From the NCBI GenBank assembly GCA_902578815.1, contig CACHEI010000004.1, positions 1 to 64,000 on the forward strand: a DNA stretch of 64,000 nucleotides, given 5' to 3'. The DNA is from an uncultured SAR116 cluster alpha proteobacterium. Its GTDB lineage: Bacteria > Pseudomonadota > Alphaproteobacteria > Puniceispirillales > Puniceispirillaceae. Shown in pieces: positions 1 to 9,045 of the stretch (its first letter is position 1; each line of letters opens with the position of its first letter). The notes under the pieces were generated by a model that had not been told where the DNA came from, did not search any database, and worked only from the letters and a program-made list of their open reading frames with translations. The position numbers were made by a program, and so were the translations under genes.

Positions 1-890
1 ATGGAGGCCATGCCTCCTGAAGCAATGGCCGGCATGGATGCGCCGATGATGGAAGCCATGCCTCCTGAAGCAATGGCCGGAATGGATGCGCCGATGATGG
101 AAATGATGCCTCCTCATGCGATGGGGGGAGCACATTCGGATATGCTTGAGGCGTTGCCGCCCGAAGCGACAGCCGCAATGGATATCGATACCCTCATGGC
201 TATTCCAGCTGATATGGTCGCTTCAGTTGATTGGGACAGTGTTCCACCCGAAGCTATGGGTGCTGGTATCGAAGCGTTTCAATCGGCAATCGACGCAGGC
301 GCGAGCCCGGCAGAGGCATTTGAAGCTGCTGGAGAGGCTGCTGATCCCTACATGCCAGATGATATTGGAGAAATGAATGCAGACATGATGGAAGCCATGC
401 CACCTGAGGCAATGGCTGGGATGGATGCTCCTATGATGGAGATGATGCCGCCTGACGCAATGGCTGGGATGGATGCATCAATGATGCAAATGATGCCACC
501 TGAGGCAATGGCTGGGATGGATGCACCCATGATGGAAATGATGCCGCCTGACGCAATGGCAGGAATGGATGCTCCTATGATGGATATGATGCCGCCTGAC
601 GCAATGGCGGGAATGGATGCGCCTATGATGGAGATGATGCCGCCTGACGCGATGGGTGGTTGTAGCGCAGATCATATGGAAGCCATGCCTTCAGAGGCAA
701 TGGGTGGCTGTAATGCAAGTCACATGGATTGTTGCCCTCCTGACGCAATGGCGGGCATGGATGCCCCAATGATGGAAGCTATGCCACCTGATGCAATGTG
801 TGGTTGTAACGCAGATCATATGGAGGCCATGCCGCCCGAAGCAATGGCTGAAATGGATGCTTCAATGATGGAAATGATGCCACCAGATGT
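1..890 (+). repeat. 48-bp tandem coding repeat array
   Basis: The DNA encoding the Met-rich protein is an imperfect 48-bp tandem repeat (16 codons per unit). Units at roughly 385-650 are the most alike and those at 120-340 are diverged. Such arrays can change length by slippage. The array starts at the window edge and may continue upstream. Confidence 0.85.
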
Positions 891-1275
891 TGCGTCCGCG
901 ATGCCTGAAGGTTATCAGGCAATAGACCCTAGCACCGGAAATGCTCCACTCGCCGATGAAGACTCCGGTTGGGGTGATGGGGCTGGAGATGGCGATCTGG
1001 ATGGATTGGAAATCGCCCCACCGATGGATGGGGATATGCCTCCTCCTGGCGGAGACCCAATGGGATTAGCGATGGACGACGGTCCGATGGACGGTGATGG
1101 CATGCCTGGAATGGCTGCGCCATCAGCTCCAATGGACGCTGCCATAGCTGCAATCGATGAAGTTGCTGCGGAGGTCATTGCTGACGAAGCCCCAGATCTT
1201 CCTGAAACTGGACCGGATGGAGATCCAGGAATGGTCGATGAGCAACCACAGGATGACCCATCTGACATAGCCTAG
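1..1275 (+). CDS. Met-rich tandem-repeat protein, probable T1SS substrate (5' partial)
   Basis: The reading frame is open from base 1 and no ribosome binding site is visible, so the true start probably lies upstream. The first ~300 residues are built on a 16-residue repeat of the type MEAMPPEAMAGMDAPM, interrupted once (about residues 80-125) by a less regular Ala/Glu-rich stretch. Several units swap the AGMDAPM end for Cys/His versions such as GGCSADH, GGCNASH and CGCNADH, and one unit has MDCC. The last ~120 residues are acidic and Gly/Pro/Asp-rich with no repeats, as in many type I secretion C-termini. No signal peptide or membrane segment is seen. It sits 58 bp upstream of an ABC exporter/HlyD pair, so I infer it is the exported substrate. 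The Met/Cys/His content suggests metal binding, which is unproven. Confidence 0.6.
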   Translation: MEAMPPEAMAGMDAPMMEAMPPEAMAGMDAPMMEMMPPHAMGGAHSDMLEALPPEATAAMDIDTLMAIPADMVASVDWDSVPPEAMGAGIEAFQSAIDAGASPAEAFEAAGEAADPYMPDDIGEMNADMMEAMPPEAMAGMDAPMMEMMPPDAMAGMDASMMQMMPPEAMAGMDAPMMEMMPPDAMAGMDAPMMDMMPPDAMAGMDAPMMEMMPPDAMGGCSADHMEAMPSEAMGGCNASHMDCCPPDAMAGMDAPMMEAMPPDAMCGCNADHMEAMPPEAMAEMDASMMEMMPPDVASAMPEGYQAIDPSTGNAPLADEDSGWGDGAGDGDLDGLEIAPPMDGDMPPPGGDPMGLAMDDGPMDGDGMPGMAAPSAPMDAAIAAIDEVAAEVIADEAPDLPETGPDGDPGMVDEQPQDDPSDIA

Positions 1276-1287
1276 TAAAAAGATTAA

Positions 1288-1311
1288 GGCAGGGCACATT
1301 AGTGTCCTGCC
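1288..1311 (+). promoter_or_regulatory. Intercistronic hairpin between repeat protein and exporter
   Basis: A 10-bp stem (1288-1297 with 1302-1311, one G-T pair) with a 4-nt loop lies between the two genes. No T-run follows, so it is not a standard intrinsic terminator. A hairpin here could stabilise the upstream mRNA and give more substrate than transporter (inference). Confidence 0.45.
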
Positions 1312-1333
1312 AGACAACAAAAAGGGTTTGTCA

Positions 1334-3496
1334 ATGCTATCAGGTGCTCTTGGTCTGCAAATTATTGCTCGTAGGCTCGGAGTTGAGCTTGGTGAGCAAC
1401 AATTTAATAAAATCAGCAATATTGATGATCGCGAAATAAGTTTTGCTGACATCAAAAAGCTTTCAGGCAGTCACTCAATTGTTTGTCGCGCGATAAAGTC
1501 GAATCTAACTGGGCTGTCCGAAGCTGCAAAGAAACAACCTGTTTTGGTCCTTCTTAACAATCAACGTTATGTAATTGTTTTGCGAGTAGACCAAGGAAAC
1601 GATGAGAAATCTGACGTAACAATTATTGATCCAAAAGCGGCTAATCCCAAGCCGGAAAAGGTTCAAATAACCAAATTTAAAGAGTTGTGGAGTGGTAAGG
1701 GATTAATCTTTCGTAAATCTAAACAATTGGAGAAAGAAACTGGGCAAGCGAGCATTTCTTCGGTTCTTGATGATCTTGTTGAGAACAAATTTTTAGTTAT
1801 ACAACTTCTTCTTATAATCGTTTTTATAAATATTTTTGCTTTAGCTCCAACTGTTTTCCTAATGATAACGTTGGATAAAGTTGTTGGCTATGAGAGCTAC
1901 TCAACACTTTATGTTGTTACAACGGGTGTGATCCTTGCCCACGTGTTTAATTTCTTACTCTCCTATTATAAAGCCGCGATCATTAATTTGGCAGCGGCGA
2001 AAATTGAAGCTAAATATGGAATTGAAGTCTTTCAGCAAATTATCCATCTACCGATCAGCACTTTTGAAAAACAACAAGCCCAATTTACTCAGTTAGGACA
2101 GAGCCTAAATTCAATTAGAACAATGGTCATCTCTAAGCTATTGGGCGTCATTACCGATGTTTTTGCGTTGGTAATTTTTACACCTATTCTTCTGTTTTAT
2201 AGCCCATTACTCGGAGCAATTGTTGTTGCGTTCTGTTTATCTAACTCGCTTATCACCACAATTCACGGAAGAAGATCCCAAAACATAGGCAAAAGATTCA
2301 ATGCGGATTCTGGAAACAGGCAGAAATTGCTTAATACAACCAGTGAAGGTTTTGTAGACATTAGGCGCCTTGGTCTTGAAAAAGACGTCATAAATGACTG
2401 GAAGCAAATTGAAGGTAACTTTCTTAGGTCGAATGATAGGAATTTGGCTAGCAACGCGCTAATAAATGAATTTGGTACGTTAATGAACAACGTTATGACC
2501 GTGGTCGTTCTCTTCGTAGGCGTGCACCTAGTTTTTGCTGGCAGTTTGTCTGCTGGCGTATTAATCGGCGCTAACATGCTTATTGGTAAAATATTTCGTC
2601 CATCACAAACACTCGTGAAATTTCCTGGAGAAATGAAAAAGCTTTCTGAGATGCTTAAATCAACGACTGCTTCTTCTGCTCTTGCGAGAGAAAATCAACA
2701 AGGCGGCAATTTTAATGACATCATCGGAGCCCTGAAACTACAGGATGTCACACTCAAAAACCAAGACGGAGATGCTGTCCTTTTTAAGATAAATTTGAAT
2801 GTAGACATCAATGATACTGTAGGAGTATGCGCGACGACTCAAGATACCGCTAACGCGTTTGCGCAATTGCTACAAGGTTTGGTGCGCCCCTCGGAAGGCA
2901 ATATCATGCTTGATGGGAGCGACGTAAGCACATTCAATTTGCAGCATTTTAGGTCAAATGTGGCTCTTGTGGATCGAACGAATCATTTTTTTGCTGGCAC
3001 AATAAGGGATAATTTTCAGCGGGTTTTGCCTAATGCTAATAACGATCGAATTGCTTGGGCATGCGGTATTTCAAACTTCCAACATGCAATGGACGAGATT
3101 AACGTAACGCTTGAAAGTGATATTGACGAAATCGAAACACGCGTAACTGATAGTTTTAAATTAAAGTTTTCGCTTGCAAGAGCATTAATAAGAAATCCAA
3201 AAGTTCTTATACTTAACGATTTAATTTCGATGATGGACTCGGATAGTGTCTTACAATTTAAAGATACATTTTTGAAACTTTCAAAAGGCCGAACCGTGAT
3301 CTTATTGTCACGCAACGTTTACGATCTTACGATTTGTAAAAAAATTGCATTTTTTGAGGGACCAAAATTAGCTCAATTCGGCAACATTTCTGATGTAATT
3401 GCCGCTGATGGCCCCACAAAAAAACTTTTAGTTAAGCAACTCAAGGTTATTAATCCATCTTTTGAAAAGTATGCTGACAGCCTGGTGGAGGCGTGA
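1334..3496 (+). CDS. Peptidase-like/ABC exporter subunit with degenerate catalytic motifs
   Basis: Start chosen at ATG 1334, 7 nt after AAAGGG. The order is an N-terminal C39-peptidase-like domain (~1-130), a membrane domain with several hydrophobic helices (~150-420) and a nucleotide-binding domain (~465-710), the layout of HlyB/LapB-type exporters. The N-terminal domain lacks the catalytic Cys (LSGALGLQ) and His (QRYVIVL), so it is a non-proteolytic docking domain. The ATPase domain is also degenerate: GVCATTQDTANA replaces the Walker A GKST, TDSFKLKFSLARAL replaces the LSGGQ region, LILND replaces Walker B LILDE, and the H-loop His is Ser. It probably needs an active partner ATPase, perhaps encoded upstream of the window. 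It is followed 4 bp later by the HlyD gene. Confidence 0.85.
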   Translation: MLSGALGLQIIARRLGVELGEQQFNKISNIDDREISFADIKKLSGSHSIVCRAIKSNLTGLSEAAKKQPVLVLLNNQRYVIVLRVDQGNDEKSDVTIIDPKAANPKPEKVQITKFKELWSGKGLIFRKSKQLEKETGQASISSVLDDLVENKFLVIQLLLIIVFINIFALAPTVFLMITLDKVVGYESYSTLYVVTTGVILAHVFNFLLSYYKAAIINLAAAKIEAKYGIEVFQQIIHLPISTFEKQQAQFTQLGQSLNSIRTMVISKLLGVITDVFALVIFTPILLFYSPLLGAIVVAFCLSNSLITTIHGRRSQNIGKRFNADSGNRQKLLNTTSEGFVDIRRLGLEKDVINDWKQIEGNFLRSNDRNLASNALINEFGTLMNNVMTVVVLFVGVHLVFAGSLSAGVLIGANMLIGKIFRPSQTLVKFPGEMKKLSEMLKSTTASSALARENQQGGNFNDIIGALKLQDVTLKNQDGDAVLFKINLNVDINDTVGVCATTQDTANAFAQLLQGLVRPSEGNIMLDGSDVSTFNLQHFRSNVALVDRTNHFFAGTIRDNFQRVLPNANNDRIAWACGISNFQHAMDEINVTLESDIDEIETRVTDSFKLKFSLARALIRNPKVLILNDLISMMDSDSVLQFKDTFLKLSKGRTVILLSRNVYDLTICKKIAFFEGPKLAQFGNISDVIAADGPTKKLLVKQLKVINPSFEKYADSLVEA

Positions 3497-3500
3497 TGGG

Positions 3501-5822
3501 ATGACCGAAAAAGGAAAAGTTCATCTGCTGCCGGGTGATTTTGTATTTAGAGAAGGTGAATTTGGTCAAACCGCGTTTATGATTGATAGCGGTGAAGTGG
3601 AGATTATTAAATTTACCGGAGATAAAAATACTGTTTTAGCCGAGTTAAGTAAGGGAGCTCTCTTTGGTGAGATGGCCATTATTGAGAGTAGCCCTAGAAG
3701 CGCATCAGCAAGAGCAAAAACTGAGTGTGTTTTAACCGAAATCACAGAAGATCGTCTTAAAAAATACCTTTCTAGTTCGCCCAATGTGGCGTTGGATATG
3801 ATGAGAAGGTTGGCAGGATTCGCGCGTTCTGCGAATGAACGTCTCACTCGAGATGCGTTTGAAGAACTACCCTCCTCAACAGTTGAGACAGAAAAAAGGT
3901 CACAAACGAAAAATGCTAATGACCTAGACATCGAAACAAAGAAAACATTACAGGAGTTTAACGACGACATTGATAATTTTTCAGATATTTCACCTAACAA
4001 ACCTCTAGCAATATCTGGTCTTGTTATCATCATCTTAGTAATAGCTTTCGGCTTTTGGGCAAGCTTTACGGAGATTGATGTCACGGTTTCTGCCCGTGGA
4101 AAAATATTAACCTCAATCCCCAATGTCGAGGTTCAATCCAATTATTCATCAGTTTTAAAGGAAATTCTCGTTGAAAAAGGTGAAGTCGTTAAGAAGGGAC
4201 AGCCTATCGCAATATTTGACGAAACATTGACAGCCTCTGATTATCGAAAAACTGAAGAAGAAATAGTAGCACTCAGAAACGATATTCTCCGAACCCAAGC
4301 AGAATTAAATTTTATGTTAGATAAATCCTTTCAAATGCCTACGGAGCAACTTCAAAAAGCTATTTTTGAATCAAATCTTGATGAAATAACGATGCAAAAA
4401 CAGGAGCATGAATCCAATGTGGACTCGCTAGAAATAAAGTTGTTGAGGATTGATGCAGAAATTAAAAATTTGAACGATGAAATAAGACTCTTCATAAATC
4501 CGGAGATAAAAGAAAACACCGAAAAACTGTTAATTAAGGAAGCCTTTCTTACCTTCATCCAGAAAATTGAAACTAGCTCGCAGATAAGCTCGATCAATAA
4601 TAAGGCCGATATAACAAAAATAGATCCTGCCAGTGTTGATTTTTCTGTAGAAACAGACGCAGCACTCCTTGCATTAGTCGAGAAGGAAACAAACGAGGCA
4701 CTTGTTTACAGGAACTTGCAATCAATTGAGGCTATTTTGAAAAGGTTAGCAGCCAAAGCTCAAATTTTGAATTTTTTACAAAATAAACCTGTCGTGAAGC
4801 CGAAAAATAGCGAGTACTCAGCTTACTACGAATTCCTTTTTGCTGAATTGTCTCGATCAATTGAAGATTTAGAGGCCCAAGTTAATTTCGCAGAAAATGA
4901 TTTAGCGCGTAGCGAAAAGCTTTTTAATACTCAAACTATCCCTCGGTCAGATTTCGATAAAAAGATCCACGAGGCTGAAAGTGCGGAATTGGAATTAAAG
5001 AAATTTTTCACATCAAAGCTTGCATCTTTAACTGATGAAGTAATTAATTTAGAGGGTGAACTATCTAGTTTATTAAAAGAACTAGAGCAAAATAAAATCA
5101 AAACAGTAGGTGAAATTGAAAGTTTAAACAAAAAAATTAATGACCTTAAAAAAGCAAAAAGGTCAAATATTTCAGATACTAAATCTAAAAAAATTGATAA
5201 AAAAGAGGTTGAGCTTGAGTTGGCGCAGGCACATCTCGCAAGTCAGAAATTTACTTCCGAAAAGCTGAAACAGAAAAACACTGAACTTAAAAGTTTTAGA
5301 GAAAAGCATTTGGGTTTGTCGGAAAAATTTTTGAAGTTAAGCAGACAGATGGAAGATGTAAAACTGTATTCACCAGTTGAAGGCACAATCCTTAAATTAG
5401 AGGACAATTTTGAGGGGTCTGTAATAAACACTGGTGATATTATAGCAACCGTTGTTCCCACCGATGTAAATTTTCATGTAGAAGTTGACATAGATCCTTC
5501 TGATATAACTCACGTCTATGAAGGCGCAGACGTTAAAATCATGCTCGACGCTTTACCCTCACAAAAACATGGAGAGTTGCGAGGAGTCATAACAATGCTG
5601 TCCAAAGATACTGTTGACGAGAATGTTTTTGGTGAAGCCAATAGTGTATATCGGGCAAATATCGAAATTTTGGAAAACAACTTGGTAAAATTACCAGACG
5701 GTTTTCAGCTTCTGCCAAGTATGAGTGTTGCGGGAAATATTGTTTCAGGAAAAAGGTCAGTCATGACCTACTTGCTTTTTCCAATAATAAAAACCTTAGA
5801 AACTTCGTTTAGAGAACCGTGA
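3501..5822 (+). CDS. HlyD-family membrane fusion protein with N-terminal cyclic-nucleotide-binding domain
   Basis: ATG 3501 is preferred because GGTGGAGG lies just upstream; an in-frame ATG at 3462 would overlap the exporter gene. Residues ~1-115 form a Crp/CNB-like beta-roll with a phosphate-binding cassette (FGEMAIIESSPRSASARA, ~55-72) that keeps the Glu and Arg used for cAMP/cGMP. One membrane helix follows (~171-188), then a biotinyl-lipoyl half-domain, about 370 residues of charged coiled coil and a second lipoyl/beta-barrel region. At about 773 residues it is much longer than E. coli HlyD, because of the sensor domain and the long hairpin. The CNB domain would lie in the cytoplasm, placing ligand sensing next to the exporter. 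The gene is 4 bp downstream of the exporter and 22 bp upstream of a cyclase. Confidence 0.88.
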   Translation: MTEKGKVHLLPGDFVFREGEFGQTAFMIDSGEVEIIKFTGDKNTVLAELSKGALFGEMAIIESSPRSASARAKTECVLTEITEDRLKKYLSSSPNVALDMMRRLAGFARSANERLTRDAFEELPSSTVETEKRSQTKNANDLDIETKKTLQEFNDDIDNFSDISPNKPLAISGLVIIILVIAFGFWASFTEIDVTVSARGKILTSIPNVEVQSNYSSVLKEILVEKGEVVKKGQPIAIFDETLTASDYRKTEEEIVALRNDILRTQAELNFMLDKSFQMPTEQLQKAIFESNLDEITMQKQEHESNVDSLEIKLLRIDAEIKNLNDEIRLFINPEIKENTEKLLIKEAFLTFIQKIETSSQISSINNKADITKIDPASVDFSVETDAALLALVEKETNEALVYRNLQSIEAILKRLAAKAQILNFLQNKPVVKPKNSEYSAYYEFLFAELSRSIEDLEAQVNFAENDLARSEKLFNTQTIPRSDFDKKIHEAESAELELKKFFTSKLASLTDEVINLEGELSSLLKELEQNKIKTVGEIESLNKKINDLKKAKRSNISDTKSKKIDKKEVELELAQAHLASQKFTSEKLKQKNTELKSFREKHLGLSEKFLKLSRQMEDVKLYSPVEGTILKLEDNFEGSVINTGDIIATVVPTDVNFHVEVDIDPSDITHVYEGADVKIMLDALPSQKHGELRGVITMLSKDTVDENVFGEANSVYRANIEILENNLVKLPDGFQLLPSMSVAGNIVSGKRSVMTYLLFPIIKTLETSFREP

Positions 5823-5844
5823 TGGTAGTGACAAAGGTTTTTTG

Positions 5845-7986
5845 ATGAAAAAATCACGAAATCATCAATTGTATTGCGTATTAGTAGCTTCGGCACTTTA
5901 CGCTTTATGCGGATCTTTGATCCACTACAACGTCCTTGGTTTAAAAAGTTTTGGCCGATCGTTATCGCTTGATAGTTACACAAAACTGAGCCCCGCTAAT
6001 GAAGGGGAGGAGCTATTAGAAGACTTTCTTTTTATAGATATCGATGAGCAGAGTCTGTCCAATCTTGGACAGTGGCCATGGCCACGAAAAATTTTTGCTG
6101 AAGCGATAAGCAAGATTTTAGACGCAGAACCTGCTGTTATCGGCATAGATATTTTGCTTGCGGAAAGTGACCGATTTAATCCAATTAGTTTAGAGGAACT
6201 GGCAGGTGATAAAGGCCAAGGCATTAGTCAGTATTTTGTTGATGGAGACAAAGCCTTATTCGAGGTCCTCGAGGAGGAGCCTGTCGTTTTGGCCACCTCC
6301 CTTTCAAATGAAATAAAAAATACACCAAAAAACGTTGCAAATATTTTGGTTAAAAATAAGGCTAGGTTTGATATTCGCACCTCGCCAGGGATAATTTTTC
6401 CTATAGATCAACTTGCTAACTTGGAGGGCTATGGATTTGTAAACGTGGACCTAGATGGTGTAGACAACAACGTAAGGTATTTGCCGCTTCTGGGTAGTTC
6501 TAATGGAGATTTTTTTCCTTCGTTTGTTTTGGAAATGATTAGGGTTTACGAAGAAGATCAAATGCTAAACTTAGATGAAAAAGGCGGATTACTTCCATCT
6601 AATAAAATCACAACTGGTTTCGTAGAATTACCAGTAACCCTCGAGGCAAATTTTGTTTTTCATCACGGTTTCTCCAACCGTTTCAACATTTTATCAATGT
6701 CAGATATTATGTCCGACGTAATCAATGATCGTGAATTGATGGCAATGATTGAAGACAAAATCATTGTCATTGGTAGCTCTGCAGCTGGTCTGAACGACCT
6801 TCATGCAACGAATCTAGAGCAAGCGGTTCCCGGTCCCATAATTATGCTTTCGGCCATCCATCAAATTTTAAGTGAGAGGTTTTTGGAATTCAGCCCAGAA
6901 ATCGATGCAGTTACAACAGTGATACTTTTTTGTTTTTTGATTTTACTTTTTTTTATTGCGGGTAAAGATCGAATGATTCAAGGACTGCTTGTCTCTCTCA
7001 TTACATTTATTTTTTGCTCGTTTGTGAGCTTCAGCGTATTTGATAGATCAGGTTATATTATCAATATAATGTTTTTATTTGCATTTGGTCTGAGCGCATT
7101 GCTTTATGCCTTAATGCAATCGGCGTTCTTGGCATTAAACAAAAAGGCATTGCAGGATGCATTTGGTTCATACCTCGCCCCAGAAATGGTTAAGGAGATC
7201 GAAAAATCAGGGTTACAACCAGAATTAGGTGGTGAGAAGAAAGAATTGAGTATTGTTATGACTGATATGCGAAATTTTACGGCCCTTGGTGAGAGTTATG
7301 GTGATGACGTGGAGGGTTTTACAAATACCATGAACCGCTATATGACAGCTATCGCTGAACCCGTATTCCAAAATAAGGGAACGTTGTTAAAATTTATCGG
7401 TGACGCTAGCATGCACATTCATGGAGCGCCCTTGGATGACGACGAACATGCAACGAGGGCTGTAGAAACAGCTCTGGGGATGATTAAAGCAGTTGAAGTG
7501 TTTAACTCCGAGTTGGCAACAGAGGGCAAGCCTCCAGTAGGTTTAGGGGCGGGTGTAAATACTGGTGAAATACTTGTTGGCAACATTGGTGCAGAAACAA
7601 AGTTTGGTTATGACGTCTTAGGAGATCCAGTTAGTGTTGCAGCTCGATTAGAGGGGCAAACAAAGAGCTATGGTGTTCTTTTGATTGTCGGGCCGGATAC
7701 AGTAAAAAAATGCGGTAATGCTTTTGACTGGTGGGAGCTGGATAATATAGCCGTAAAAGGTAAAGAGGATCCGTTACGCATTTTTGCGATTCATAAAACT
7801 AACCCTCAACATGAAAAGTTTTTGCATGCCTATTACTCTGGTGACTGGGAAGACGCGTGCGCAAAGGTTGAAATCTTTAAATCAGCGGCACCAGCGATGA
7901 GCACCTATTATGACAATATGGTTACCAGAATGAGGCAGGGAAAACCCAATGATTGGGATGGTATACACCGAGCCACATCAAAATAA
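5845..7986 (+). CDS. CHASE2-domain class III adenylate cyclase
   Basis: ATG 5845 starts the protein. An N-terminal membrane helix (~10-30) is followed by an extracytoplasmic CHASE2 sensor (~50-345), three membrane helices (~354-373, 379-400, 405-430) and a cytoplasmic class III cyclase domain (~465-640). The two metal-binding Asp are in MTDMRNF (~474) and KFIGDA (~520). KFGYDV fits adenylate rather than guanylate specificity. The usual GDxVNxAxR motif reads GDPVSVAARLE, so the transition-state Asn is Ser while the Arg is kept. It should convert ATP to cAMP in response to a periplasmic signal. The adjacent HlyD protein has a cyclic-nucleotide pocket, so a local cAMP circuit is the obvious inference. 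Confidence 0.88.
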   Translation: MKKSRNHQLYCVLVASALYALCGSLIHYNVLGLKSFGRSLSLDSYTKLSPANEGEELLEDFLFIDIDEQSLSNLGQWPWPRKIFAEAISKILDAEPAVIGIDILLAESDRFNPISLEELAGDKGQGISQYFVDGDKALFEVLEEEPVVLATSLSNEIKNTPKNVANILVKNKARFDIRTSPGIIFPIDQLANLEGYGFVNVDLDGVDNNVRYLPLLGSSNGDFFPSFVLEMIRVYEEDQMLNLDEKGGLLPSNKITTGFVELPVTLEANFVFHHGFSNRFNILSMSDIMSDVINDRELMAMIEDKIIVIGSSAAGLNDLHATNLEQAVPGPIIMLSAIHQILSERFLEFSPEIDAVTTVILFCFLILLFFIAGKDRMIQGLLVSLITFIFCSFVSFSVFDRSGYIINIMFLFAFGLSALLYALMQSAFLALNKKALQDAFGSYLAPEMVKEIEKSGLQPELGGEKKELSIVMTDMRNFTALGESYGDDVEGFTNTMNRYMTAIAEPVFQNKGTLLKFIGDASMHIHGAPLDDDEHATRAVETALGMIKAVEVFNSELATEGKPPVGLGAGVNTGEILVGNIGAETKFGYDVLGDPVSVAARLEGQTKSYGVLLIVGPDTVKKCGNAFDWWELDNIAVKGKEDPLRIFAIHKTNPQHEKFLHAYYSGDWEDACAKVEIFKSAAPAMSTYYDNMVTRMRQGKPNDWDGIHRATSK

Positions 7987-8028
7987 ATTCGTCTCAAAAT
8001 CAGTAATAAATCTCACACGGAGGAAAAA

Positions 8029-8706
8029 ATGCGGTCGTTGCTAGCTTTTCTATCGGTTATATTTTTGGCATTTTCAACTCATGCTTATGCGGGCATTGGT
8101 GAACTAACCGAGACCATTGGAAAGGTACAAATTAAAACAGTTAAAGCCAAACGGATAGACGGATCACCAGGCGTTGAGATTAATCTTGGAGACCTCGTAA
8201 AGGTCCGGAAAAAGTCTTCCGCTTTTGTTGAAATGAAAGATAGTAGTGAATTTCAAATTGGGGCAAAAACCACCCTAATTTTTGATGACTTTTTGTTTGA
8301 TACTCAAAACCAAAAAATGCGGGCAAGAATAATTGATGGGGCGTTGGCGTACAGTGGTGACAAACTTGTGCCTAATGATGACAGACAATTTGAAAACAAC
8401 GGCTTCACTTTGACTGTTAGGGGAACAAAATTTGCTGGTTCATATGGCACCAAATCTCAGGTTGTTTTGTTAAAAGGTGCTATCGGTGTAGAAGGCAAAG
8501 GAGATAGTCAAACTCTTACAGCTCCTTTGCAGAGCCTTATCTTTGACCAATCGGGCGTTGGAAAACCATTTAAATTGACGATGGAAGAGTTAGAGAATTT
8601 TTTTGCTGACAATGGTTTAGACCTCTCGCGCCTTGTTGGTCCTGAATTTGAGCAAAGTTTGGGCGACGGGAAATCAAATTGTGTGGGTTCAAATTGTGGA
8701 GGGTAA
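8029..8706 (+). CDS. Secreted FecR-domain protein
   Basis: A strong ribosome binding site (GGAGG) precedes ATG 8029. A signal peptide (~1-21, cleavage near AYA-GIG) is followed by a FecR-type beta domain: GDLVKVRKKSSAFVEM, then an ITIGAKT-like turn (FQIGAKTTL) and FTLTVRGTKFAG. The C-terminal tail ends in NCVGSNCGG with two Cys. FecR domains in this context are periplasmic and often sit beside CHASE2 cyclases. It may bind a periplasmic ligand or the CHASE2 domain. It is the last gene of the presumed operon, 42 bp after the cyclase. It is not the anti-sigma type of FecR, since no cytoplasmic segment precedes the domain. Confidence 0.75.
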   Translation: MRSLLAFLSVIFLAFSTHAYAGIGELTETIGKVQIKTVKAKRIDGSPGVEINLGDLVKVRKKSSAFVEMKDSSEFQIGAKTTLIFDDFLFDTQNQKMRARIIDGALAYSGDKLVPNDDRQFENNGFTLTVRGTKFAGSYGTKSQVVLLKGAIGVEGKGDSQTLTAPLQSLIFDQSGVGKPFKLTMEELENFFADNGLDLSRLVGPEFEQSLGDGKSNCVGSNCGG

Positions 8707-8971
8707 AAAACGATTTGAATGGTTAATAAATATAAAGTCAGTCAAGAGTTGGGGACCATAATCGAATTCAGATCATATCTTTCCTGATCGTAATTTATCA
8801 TTTGAGAGTCTCACGATCGGGAGTGACGGTATTGGCGCGCTGATAGTTCAAAGTTTCAACAACCAGTACGGTAGCGGATTGCTCATGGGTTGCGCCGCCA
8901 AGCAGATTTTTTTTGTTGACGAAAAAATGTGGTTAGACTAACTACATAATTATATTGACTTTTCCAACGGT

Positions 8972-9045
8972 GGCCCGATGGCAGAGTGGTTATGCAGCGG
9001 TTTGCAAAACCGTGTACATCGGTTCAATTCCGGTTCGGGCCTCCA
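8972..9045 (+). tRNA. tRNA-Cys (anticodon GCA)
   Basis: The cloverleaf folds with acceptor GGCCCGA/TCGGGCC, an anticodon stem around TTGCAAA giving anticodon GCA, a T-loop GGTTCAATTC, discriminator T and an encoded CCA (9043-9045). Confidence 0.95.

Noticed and set aside
348..675. Open minus-strand frames with Ile/His-rich repeats opposite the Met-repeat gene
   Set aside because: They are the antisense image of the 48-bp repeats, without start signals.
1288..1311. Intrinsic terminator after the Met-repeat gene
   Set aside because: The stem is good but no T-run follows; kept only as an intercistronic hairpin.
915..1455. Long minus-strand frames over the acidic tail and the exporter start
   Set aside because: Low-complexity antisense of Asp/Gly/Pro codons; no ribosome binding site.
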